Source: an uncultured Actinomycetes bacterium (GTDB taxonomy: Bacteria > Actinomycetota > Actinomycetes > Nanopelagicales > Nanopelagicaceae). Taken from it: a stretch of 6,140 nt of DNA. Position 1 is the first letter of the stretch; the number at the start of each line of letters is the position of its first letter. Position numbers and translations under genes: made by a program. Under the pieces are notes generated by a model that did no database searches, was not told where the DNA came from, and saw only the letters and a list, made by a program, of their open reading frames with translations. The DNA lies in NCBI GenBank assembly GCA_903827345.1, contig CAIKID010000213.1, forward strand, positions 1-6,140. The letters are read 5' to 3'. This document shows, one piece after another, positions 1 to 5,945 of this stretch.

Positions 1-1071
1 ACGCAAGTTGTTTCGGTTCCTGATACACAGTTAATTCGAGTGAATATCGCCCACCTGGTCACATCTGCAACGATTGCGATGGCCAATCCTGCATCACGAT
101 CAAATATCGATCTCTCCAACAATCCCGATGGTTCACTTAATAATGGCGGGCTCGGAACAGCAACGAGTATTTATCGATTCTCTCTCGTTGGTAAAAAAAT
201 TGCGGCATCCGTGAGCAACAAAGGGTCGCCCACTCAATCTTTTCCTGCGCAATCACTCTGGAATATGTATTGGACAGGTACAACTGCATTTCCCTCTCCA
301 ACCGGCGGACTTTATGGCCCCAAACCGGAACCTTTCTCTGTTATCAAAGTGACCACGAGCGCTGGCTCCACTCAATTGCGGTACGGCCAAGTACAACTAA
401 AAGTTGTTGGCAGTAAAATTGAGATCACCGCCACCATGACTATTGAGCAATACCTCATGGGTATCAGTGAGATGTCTTCGAGTTGGCTCCCAGCAGCGTT
501 ACAAGCCCAAGCCATTGCATCACGTACTTATGCGCTTGCTCACCCAACGCTGCGCTCCGTCTGTGATTGCAATGTCTATAACACTAAGTACGACCAGGCT
601 TACATAGGGTACGCCAAGGAATCAGAGGCAAAAGTTGGAGCGAATTGGCAGGCTGCCGTGGAGGCTACCGAGACGGATCCAAGTAGCGCCCAAGCAATTT
701 ACTATCAAGGCAAACCAATCTCGGTTTACTTCTTCTCATCTGATGGTGGCCAAACGCAGACCAGCGCAGATGTCTGGGGGACTGCATTCCCTTATCTAAC
801 AAATGTCCCAGATCCTTGGAGCTTAGATATTTTCTTGAACCCGCTCTATGCCCATTGGCAGCGTGTACTAATTCAAAAAGATGTAGCGTCTGCATTCAAT
901 TTGCCAGATGTGGTTTCCTTGGCGATTTCCGCACGAACTGTTACGAACAGCGCCACGTTGATTACTGCTACTTCTAGTATTGGCGTTACAGCACAATTAG
1001 CGGTGGGAGATTTTAAAACGAAACTCAAACTGCCTTCTTCTTGGTTTGAGATCGCACCCAATACCTATTAA
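1..1071 (+). CDS. SpoIID/LytB-domain cell-wall protein, 5'-truncated by the window edge
   Basis: The frame is open from base 1, so this is the C-terminal 356 residues of a longer protein; the GTG at 40 is probably internal. The SpoIID/LytB domain covers about residues 145-275. It contains IEQYLMGISEM (conserved Glu at residue 157, the position of the catalytic acid in SpoIID), then LQAQAIASRTYAL and FSSDGGQTQTSADVW...PYLTNVPDPW, which is the family's xSxGGxT...W...PYL pattern. SpoIID proteins are lytic transglycosylases acting on denuded glycan strands. LytB relatives enhance amidases, and actinobacteria carry secreted versions unrelated to sporulation. The Ser/Thr/Asn-rich N-terminal part and the CDC pair near residues 188-190 fit an exported protein. 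The signal peptide would lie upstream of the window. The family is clear; the exact enzymatic activity is inferred. Confidence 0.85.
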   Translation, partial: TQVVSVPDTQLIRVNIAHLVTSATIAMANPASRSNIDLSNNPDGSLNNGGLGTATSIYRFSLVGKKIAASVSNKGSPTQSFPAQSLWNMYWTGTTAFPSPTGGLYGPKPEPFSVIKVTTSAGSTQLRYGQVQLKVVGSKIEITATMTIEQYLMGISEMSSSWLPAALQAQAIASRTYALAHPTLRSVCDCNVYNTKYDQAYIGYAKESEAKVGANWQAAVEATETDPSSAQAIYYQGKPISVYFFSSDGGQTQTSADVWGTAFPYLTNVPDPWSLDIFLNPLYAHWQRVLIQKDVASAFNLPDVVSLAISARTVTNSATLITATSSIGVTAQLAVGDFKTKLKLPSSWFEIAPNTY

Positions 1072-1112
1072 CGGGCAAAAATGTTTCGAAGTGACTGGCT
1101 GCGCAGCGTTTT

Positions 1113-2318
1113 TTAAACTCTCACATTTCTTGTGACTCTACTTGCCAATGGAAAGAAGATTCCGACCAATACCAAGATTGCTGCGTATCCCACAGTCTTT
1201 TCTTCACCAAGCACCGCTGAAATCGGTCCAATAAGGGCGTACCCCAGCGGATTGAAAACCACCGACCCAAACCAATCAAAGCTCGATACCCGACTGAGTG
1301 ACTCCTTCGGAATAAGAAGTTGAAGTGTGGTCATCCAGAGTGCGCCTCCGATTGCGAAACCGATCGTCGCAAAAATAGTGAGAACTATGAGAATGGAAAG
1401 TGGCCATCTAAACGCGAAACCAAGGAGTTGGATCGAGGTGGGGAAAATTACTAAATTGGTCCAAATTAAAGGACGTTTGAAACTGACCTTCAGCGCCATA
1501 ACACTTCCGATCAATCCGCCCACTAGCTCTGCGGAAATTATGGTGGCCCAAGCTGAGGCGCCGCCCAAATATTTACGCGTGATGTCGGCAGAGAGAACCA
1601 TGAGCGCGGGAAAGTAAGCTACCTGGAATAGGCCAAATGAAATAATCATGGTCCACACCCATGTTCGTGATCTAACTTCCTGCCAACCCTCAAGAAATTC
1701 TCTGTAAACGGAGCGCTTGCCCGAAACCAAAGATAAGCCACTCGGCAGCGCTAAGAATAGGAACCCGGCAACCACAAATGTCAGGGAATCAAAAGCCAGT
1801 GCATATCCGCTTCCGATTGATGTGATCAATAAAGAACCTAGCGCCGTACCGGCAATTCCAACTATTTGCCGATTCGCTCCAAGCAGGGCATTTGCTTGCT
1901 GCAGTTGTTCTGCACTCACGACCTCGGGAAGAATTCCAGTTTCAGCAGGTCCCATAAATGCTCTCGCAGAGCCATTCACAACTGCGCAGATGGAAAGCAA
2001 GAATATGCTTGGTGAGCCCGCAATCAATATCCAGGCAGCTACCGCTTGACTCGCTCCGGATAAGAATGAAGAGAATGCGAGAAGCCACCTGCGGGGAAGA
2101 CGATCTGCAAAGACACCGCCCAACAATACAAATGCAATTAAGGGAATTTCTCTACAAAGAAGAATGATCCCGAGCGCACTGGGCCCATTTGAAGCAAGCA
2201 CCGCGAAAGTCAGCGCAACAATGCTTGCAAAAGATCCAGCATTTGAGATCATCGTGCCTAAGAAATATCGAAGAAACAAAGGCTCTTTCAAAGGGCCGAG
2301 CGATTGTTTCAAAGACAT
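1113..2318 (-). CDS. MFS transporter, probable drug/metabolite exporter (DHA3/EntS-like)
   Basis: This is a 401-residue, highly hydrophobic protein with about 12 predicted membrane helices. The MFS motif A between TM2 and TM3 is clear at residues 67-77 (GGVFADRLPRR). ARAFMGPAETGILPEVV (about 118-134) and the following AEQLQQANAL are typical of the MFS_3/DHA3 group, which includes the enterobactin exporter EntS and macrolide efflux proteins. It is most likely a proton-coupled exporter in the cytoplasmic membrane. The substrate cannot be read from the sequence. The ATG at 2318 lies about 9 bases after the dapD stop on the same strand, so the two are probably cotranscribed. There is no strong Shine-Dalgarno sequence, only TAAGATCACCTG before the ATG. 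Its 3' end converges on the SpoIID-like gene across 41 bases. Confidence 0.85.
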   Translation of the reverse strand: MSLKQSLGPLKEPLFLRYFLGTMISNAGSFASIVALTFAVLASNGPSALGIILLCREIPLIAFVLLGGVFADRLPRRWLLAFSSFLSGASQAVAAWILIAGSPSIFLLSICAVVNGSARAFMGPAETGILPEVVSAEQLQQANALLGANRQIVGIAGTALGSLLITSIGSGYALAFDSLTFVVAGFLFLALPSGLSLVSGKRSVYREFLEGWQEVRSRTWVWTMIISFGLFQVAYFPALMVLSADITRKYLGGASAWATIISAELVGGLIGSVMALKVSFKRPLIWTNLVIFPTSIQLLGFAFRWPLSILIVLTIFATIGFAIGGALWMTTLQLLIPKESLSRVSSFDWFGSVVFNPLGYALIGPISAVLGEEKTVGYAAILVLVGIFFPLASRVTRNVRV

Positions 2319-2327
2319 CAGGTGATC

Positions 2328-3239
2328 TTAATTTGAATGCAGGATGGAGTTAAGTCCATCCCAGCCGCCCACCTTTGGAACCACTTCTAGGTTTCCACTC
2401 AGCGAGTTACGACGGAAGATCAGATTGTTAGCGCCAGATAATTCACGGGCTTTAACTACATTTCCATCCGGCAAGGTGATCTTCGAACCCGCGGTGATGT
2501 AAGTACCAGATTCGATGACGCAATCATTGCCGAGGGAAATTCCTAAACCAGAGTTGGCGCCGAGTAGGCAACGTTCGCCAATTGCGATCACCTCTTTACC
2601 GCCGCCACTGAGTGTTCCCATAATGGATGCGCCGCCACCGACATCGCTGCCGTCACCAACGACAACTCCTGCGCTGATGCGACCTTCGACCATCGACTTG
2701 CCCATGGTCCCAGCATTAAAGTTAACGAAGCCCTCGTGCATGATCGTTGTACCTGATGATAAATAGGCGCCGAGTCTGACTCGATCGCCATCTGCAATAC
2801 GGACGCCCTCGGGGATTACATAATCAACCATACGTGGGAATTTATCGACGCTGTAAACAGTGAGGTTGCCATGAGCTGCTCGTAACTTCGCGCGAGTTAA
2901 TTCAAAGTCTATGAGCGAGCAAGGTCCCGCAGAGGTCCACGCGACATTGGTGAGTAGCCCAAAGATTCCATCGAGGTTGAGCCCATGGGGCTTAACCAGG
3001 CGGTGCGATAGGAGGTGCAGTCGAAGATAAGCATCGGCGGCAGAGGCAGGTGCACTATCTAAATCAATCTCGAGATCAACAGCTGCTTTTGTGACGCCGC
3101 GAAGTGGGTCAGGCGTGAGTAGCGTGGAGCGATCAGATGGTTTTGCGAGTGGTTCGAGGCCAACCTGGATGAACCAACAATCAAGGAGGTCGCCATTTGC
3201 TGCCATTGTTGCCACGCCAGAACCGAAGCCTCTTGTCAT
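2328..3239 (-). CDS. dapD: 2,3,4,5-tetrahydropyridine-2,6-dicarboxylate N-succinyltransferase (actinobacterial DapD)
   Basis: This cytoplasmic enzyme transfers succinyl from succinyl-CoA to tetrahydrodipicolinate in the succinylase branch of lysine and meso-diaminopimelate synthesis. The protein matches the mycobacterial DapD (Rv1201c) nearly block by block as I recall it: DAYLRLHLLSHRLVKPHGLN, VDKFPRMVDYV, MHEGFVNFNAGTMG, then SMVEGRISAGVVVGDGSDVG and ARELSGANNL. The middle is a left-handed beta-helix of hexapeptide repeats, and the active form is a trimer. Glu185 in MVEGR aligns with the catalytic Glu199 of the M. tuberculosis enzyme. I chose the ATG at 3239 (303 residues) because homology begins at TRGFGSGVATMAANG. 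A GTG at 3311 would add 24 residues with no counterpart in Rv1201c and no ribosome-binding site. The MFS gene follows directly. Confidence 0.95.
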   Translation of the reverse strand: MTRGFGSGVATMAANGDLLDCWFIQVGLEPLAKPSDRSTLLTPDPLRGVTKAAVDLEIDLDSAPASAADAYLRLHLLSHRLVKPHGLNLDGIFGLLTNVAWTSAGPCSLIDFELTRAKLRAAHGNLTVYSVDKFPRMVDYVIPEGVRIADGDRVRLGAYLSSGTTIMHEGFVNFNAGTMGKSMVEGRISAGVVVGDGSDVGGGASIMGTLSGGGKEVIAIGERCLLGANSGLGISLGNDCVIESGTYITAGSKITLPDGNVVKARELSGANNLIFRRNSLSGNLEVVPKVGGWDGLNSILHSN

Positions 3240-3246
3240 ATGGCGA

Positions 3247-3252
3247 ACGCTA
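3247..3252 (-). promoter_or_regulatory. possible -10 element for leaderless dapD transcript
   Basis: On the minus strand TAGCGT (matching TANNNT) lies seven bases upstream of the ATG at 3239, so transcription would start at or next to the start codon. No Shine-Dalgarno sequence precedes this ATG, which fits leaderless translation. No good -35 hexamer is visible (AGCTTG at 17-base spacing is poor), so the call is tentative. Confidence 0.3.
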
Positions 3253-3322
3253 TCAAATGGCCCAATAACCAAGCTTTGCTGCGCCCTTTTGCCGGGCCGT
3301 ACTACTTTCACGCTCGTACTAG

Positions 3323-3328
3323 TAATCT
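3323..3328 (+). promoter_or_regulatory. possible -10 element for leaderless transcript of the region 4 gene
   Basis: TAATCT (TANNNT) ends seven bases before the ATG at 3336, which places the expected transcription start on the start codon. The gene lacks a Shine-Dalgarno sequence. The -10 overlaps the end of the 8-base palindrome TACTAGTA (3317-3324), a potential operator half-way between the two divergent genes. No convincing -35 is seen. Confidence 0.35.
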
Positions 3329-3335
3329 GCCCTCT

Positions 3336-3539
3336 ATGAAGCCGGCGCCGTCCATCGCGGAACTATTGTCGAGTCTGCCGGACGAAGAACGCTTTATTCT
3401 TTCCCTGCATTATGTCAAGGGGATGCCCACAATTGAGATTGCAAATACGCTCGGGGTCCCGCATAAAGTGATAAATACGGTCATTGAGCGTGGGAAGAAG
3501 CGCTTACTAGCGGCGCTGGATTTCCCACCTCTGCCCTGA
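3336..3539 (+). CDS. stand-alone sigma-70 region 4-like HTH protein
   Basis: This 67-residue protein consists almost entirely of a sigma-70/ECF region 4 domain: AELLSSLPDEERFILSLHYV (8-27), then a helix-turn-helix, MPTIEIANTLGVPHKVINTV (30-49), and a basic tail, IERGKKRLLAAL (50-61). It fits the ECF pattern LxxLPxxxRxxxxLxYxxGxxxxEIAxxLGxxxxxVxxxxxRGxxxL. Region 2, needed for core binding and -10 melting, is absent. An in-frame ATG at 3240 would extend it to 99 residues, but the added 32 residues do not resemble region 2 and would run back to the dapD start, so ATG 3336 is preferred. It probably binds DNA or RNA polymerase (the -35 or beta-flap partner) rather than acting as a full sigma factor. 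It could also be a remnant of an ECF gene. Confidence 0.7.
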   Translation: MKPAPSIAELLSSLPDEERFILSLHYVKGMPTIEIANTLGVPHKVINTVIERGKKRLLAALDFPPLP

Positions 3540-3580
3540 TGCGAGATACTTCTCCCCTACGTTCCTCATTGTTTTTAAGT

Positions 3581-3587
3581 AAGGGAG
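3581..3587 (+). promoter_or_regulatory. ribosome-binding site of the DUF3117 gene
   Basis: AAGGGAG sits seven bases before the ATG at 3595. It is the only strong Shine-Dalgarno sequence I found before a start in this window, and it supports 3595 over the in-frame ATG at 3604. Confidence 0.65.
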
Positions 3588-3594
3588 TTTCACC

Positions 3595-3774
3595 ATGGCA
3601 GCCATGAAACCACGAACTGGCGATGGTCCCATGGAGGTCACCAAAGAGGCTCGAAGCCTGGTGATGCGTATCCCTCTTGAGGGCGGCGGCCGCTTAGTGG
3701 TCGAGCTCAACGTCGAAGAGGCAACCAATCTAGGTAATGCCCTTCAGGCGGCAGTAGCACTCGTTAAGAAATAG
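3595..3774 (+). CDS. DUF3117 family small protein
   Basis: This 59-residue protein begins MAAMKPRTGDGPMEVTKEAR and continues with a VMRIPLEGGGRLVVEL block (about 23-38). It is nearly identical to the DUF3117 mini-protein conserved across Actinobacteria (Rv1211-type in mycobacteria, from memory), whose usual length is about 55-60 residues. Its function is not established. It has no signal peptide, membrane helix or cysteines. The alternating hydrophobic central strands followed by an amphipathic C-terminal helix (EEATNLGNALQAAVALVKK) suggest a small folded cytoplasmic protein. It has its own strong ribosome-binding site and is followed after nine bases by pepA, so the two are likely cotranscribed. 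It is easily missed because of its length. Confidence 0.9.
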   Translation: MAAMKPRTGDGPMEVTKEARSLVMRIPLEGGGRLVVELNVEEATNLGNALQAAVALVKK

Positions 3775-3783
3775 AGTCACCCC

Positions 3784-5301
3784 ATGCATCTGCCTCAGCC
3801 AACTTTCACAACGGTTGGTTCAATTTCTGAGCAGACGCTCGTTAAGTTCAATGCTCTAGTAATTCCTGCGTTTATTTCTGATGCCGGTCCTGAGGTAGAG
3901 GCCACTCAAATCACCTCTCAGATTCTTGAAAAGAGTGGAAACACCTATACCGACATTCTCCAGCAGTGGCCTAACTTCACCGCCAAAGCCGGAGAGATAC
4001 TGGAAATACCCCTCACTCAATCGGGGAAACTAGTTCGACTATTTATTCTTGGTTTTGGCAGCGACTCAGTAGAGGATGCTCGAAAAGCTGGAGCGGCTTT
4101 TGGTCGCACGGTGAAATCGACGGGTTACTCGATCTTTAGTACTTACTCCGGTGAATATGACGCTGCGCTCGCGCATATGGTTGCGCTCTCGCTTTCACAA
4201 TACGGTTGGAATCTCAAGAGCGATTATTCTAAAAGTAATGTGAGCGCCCGCGAAAAGGGGGCAACGTCATTTACATTTGGTGAGGAACTTTTAGATGTAG
4301 CAGAACGCGCGACAATTCTCGCAGAGGCGACCTGGCGGACTCGTGATCTCATCCACACTCCATCAAATATTAAGAACCCGGCCTGGCTCGCAGAGCAAGC
4401 GAAGTCACTCGTACGAAAGAGCAAGAGTCCATCATTAACCGTCACCGTCAAAAAGGGTCGCGAGCTCGAAGCATTCGGTGGAATGCGCGCAGTTGGTAAT
4501 TCTTCACCGAGTTCCACCCCTCGACTTATCGAAATTCGTTACGCCCCAACTGGAAGCAAGAATTGGCCACACGTAGTTCTAGTTGGCAAGGGCATCACTT
4601 TTGACACGGGCGGTATCTCCCTGAAGCGGCCCTATGACCGAATGATTCCCATGAAGAGCGATATGGCTGGAGCTGCAGCAATTCTGACTGCAACCGTTGC
4701 GATGTCAAAAATTCAACCGCGCGTGAGAATTACTGCCCTCATGATGTGCGCCGAAAATATGGTCTCTGGAACGGCGCAGCGTCCCTCTGATGTAATCACG
4801 CAATTTGGCGGCACTACAGTTGAAATTATTAATACTGATGCCGAAGGACGTTTGGTGCTTGCCGATGGCCTTGCCTATGCAGACCTGGAGTTAAAGCCGG
4901 ATTACCTCTTAGATATTGCAACCCTGACAGGTGCTGCAACGCTTGGACTCGGAAAACAATACGCAGCTATGTACTCACGCAACACCTCTTTGACGGCTCA
5001 CTTGCACGAGATCGGCGAACGAATTGGAGATCGCGTCTGGCCCATGCCATTGCAAGACGATTACTTACCTTCACTCGCAAGTTCTGTCGCTGATTTCAAC
5101 CACGATGCCACGGCCCAACACTTTAAAGGCGATTCAATCACGGCAGCTCTCTTTTTAGAGCACTTTGCTGGGAAGCGGAACTGGGTGCACCTCGATATCG
5201 CGGGACCGGCTCGCTCAGATGTTGATTCCGGTGAAGTTATTAAAGGTGGGACGGGTTTTGGTACCCGTTTGCTCATCGAATGGCTAGCATCTCTCTCATG
5301 A
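3784..5301 (+). CDS. pepA: leucyl aminopeptidase (M17 cytosolic aminopeptidase)
   Basis: This 505-residue protein is close to the usual M17 length of about 500. It removes N-terminal residues from peptides in the cytoplasm, as a two-metal (Zn/Mn) enzyme that forms hexamers. The N-terminal half (1-170) is the variable M17 N domain and the catalytic domain occupies about 175-500. All expected metal and catalytic residues are present: Lys269 and Asp274 in VGKGITFDTGG, Lys281, Asp293 in MKSDMAGAAA, and Asp352, Glu354 and Arg356 in the family signature NTDAEGRL (350-357). Numbering is almost identical to E. coli PepA. The ATG at 3784 has no Shine-Dalgarno sequence but follows the DUF3117 stop by nine bases, which suggests translational coupling. 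The 3' end overlaps the methyltransferase start. Some PepA proteins also bind DNA; nothing here tests that. Confidence 0.95.
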   Translation: MHLPQPTFTTVGSISEQTLVKFNALVIPAFISDAGPEVEATQITSQILEKSGNTYTDILQQWPNFTAKAGEILEIPLTQSGKLVRLFILGFGSDSVEDARKAGAAFGRTVKSTGYSIFSTYSGEYDAALAHMVALSLSQYGWNLKSDYSKSNVSAREKGATSFTFGEELLDVAERATILAEATWRTRDLIHTPSNIKNPAWLAEQAKSLVRKSKSPSLTVTVKKGRELEAFGGMRAVGNSSPSSTPRLIEIRYAPTGSKNWPHVVLVGKGITFDTGGISLKRPYDRMIPMKSDMAGAAAILTATVAMSKIQPRVRITALMMCAENMVSGTAQRPSDVITQFGGTTVEIINTDAEGRLVLADGLAYADLELKPDYLLDIATLTGAATLGLGKQYAAMYSRNTSLTAHLHEIGERIGDRVWPMPLQDDYLPSLASSVADFNHDATAQHFKGDSITAALFLEHFAGKRNWVHLDIAGPARSDVDSGEVIKGGTGFGTRLLIEWLASLS

Positions 5302-5927
5302 TTGGTAACCGCGGCGATATGTCAGCTTTCGCTGAAGGGTACGTTCGTGAAGATATATTCATGCAACAGGCCCGCAATAATGCCGAAGAGTTGGGAACTC
5401 TCGATCCAACTCCAGCGGTGGGTGGCTTGCTCAAGTTTGCAGTCGAATCCCTCAAAGCGCGATCTATCGTTGAAATTGGAACTGGTTCAGGTGTCAGCGG
5501 GCTTTGGCTATTTGCCGGCGCGGGTGCAGATACAGTCCTTACATCTATCGACACTGAGCGCGAGCACGCCGCCTCTGCTCGATCGGTCTTTGAAGAGTCG
5601 GGTATTTCATCCCAACGCTTTCGACTGATCACAGGAATCGTTATGGAAGTTGTCGGCAAACTTGCAGATAATAATTATGACCTCGTCGTCATTCGCCCTG
5701 CATCGGACCTGATGGATCTCGTTCATGAGTCGTATCGCCTACTTCGACCCGGTGGAATCCTCTTTGTGGATCATGCACTCAGCGGCGGGAAAGTGGCCGA
5801 TCCCACGCAGCGAGACTTTGAAAGTATCTCGCGCCGTGATGGAATTCGCGCCGTGAAAGAGGATTCGCGATGGAGTTCGATTGTTTTGCCTCTTGGAGGT
5901 GGAGTACTTCTGGCGACAAAGCTTTAA
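5298..5927 (+). CDS. class I SAM-dependent O-methyltransferase (Rv1220c-like)
   Basis: This 209-residue protein has a Rossmann-fold methyltransferase core. Motif I VEIGTGSGVSG (58-68) binds SAM, and Asp85 in SIDTEREH is the likely ribose-binding acid. YRLLRPGGILFVDHAL (146-161) and SGGKVADP (162-169) are typical of the methyltransferase_3 (COMT-like) family. The pattern AEG..xED..xxxAR...TPAVGGLL and GVSGLWL match the actinobacterial protein encoded beside sigE (Rv1220c in M. tuberculosis), whose substrate I do not know. The metal-site motif IDADK is replaced by IRPAS (132-136), so the usual divalent cation site looks incomplete. I chose the ATG at 5298 because it overlaps the pepA stop as ATGA. 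ATGs at 5280 and 5319 are also in frame, and homology starts only near SAFAEG. Confidence 0.85.
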   Translation: MIGNRGDMSAFAEGYVREDIFMQQARNNAEELGTLDPTPAVGGLLKFAVESLKARSIVEIGTGSGVSGLWLFAGAGADTVLTSIDTEREHAASARSVFEESGISSQRFRLITGIVMEVVGKLADNNYDLVVIRPASDLMDLVHESYRLLRPGGILFVDHALSGGKVADPTQRDFESISRRDGIRAVKEDSRWSSIVLPLGGGVLLATKL

Positions 5928-5945
5928 CTCACTTATAATGTGCCA
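5911..5945 (+). promoter_or_regulatory. promoter with TATAAT -10 for a leaderless transcript
   Basis: A perfect TATAAT (5934-5939) ends six bases before the ATG at 5946, so the predicted transcription start falls at or one base before the start codon. TGGCGA at 5911-5916 is a weak -35 candidate with 17-base spacing. No Shine-Dalgarno sequence precedes this ATG. Leaderless genes are common in Actinobacteria. This promoter overlaps the last codons of the methyltransferase gene and would let the last gene be expressed separately. Confidence 0.6.

Noticed and set aside
40..42. GTG at 40 as the true start of the SpoIID-like protein
   Set aside because: The frame is open to base 1 without a stop, there is no ribosome-binding site before 40, and a secreted protein of this family needs a signal peptide that is not seen after 40.
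1098..1114. GCTGCGCAGC palindrome followed by six T between the SpoIID-like gene and the MFS gene, resembling a terminator
   Set aside because: The palindrome has no room for a loop: only three base pairs remain with a four-base loop, far too weak for an intrinsic terminator. The T-run is also part of the MFS stop region.
1132..2167. Plus-strand open frames of 63-110 codons opposite the MFS gene
   Set aside because: They lie antisense to a clear 12-TM transporter, resemble no family and have low-complexity composition; they are frame shadows.
3240..3335. N-terminal extension of the region 4 protein from ATG 3240 (99 residues)
   Set aside because: The added 32 residues resemble no sigma region 2, the start lies in the CATATG palindrome that also forms the dapD ATG, and a better start with a -10 element exists at 3336.
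3545..3550. GATACT as a -10 for the DUF3117 gene
   Set aside because: It does not fit TANNNT and no -35 lies at proper spacing (TTTCCC region only), so cotranscription with the upstream gene is as likely.
5302..5659. Open frames of 108 and 128 codons overlapping the methyltransferase gene on either strand
   Set aside because: They overlap conserved methyltransferase motifs in other frames and show no recognisable domain.
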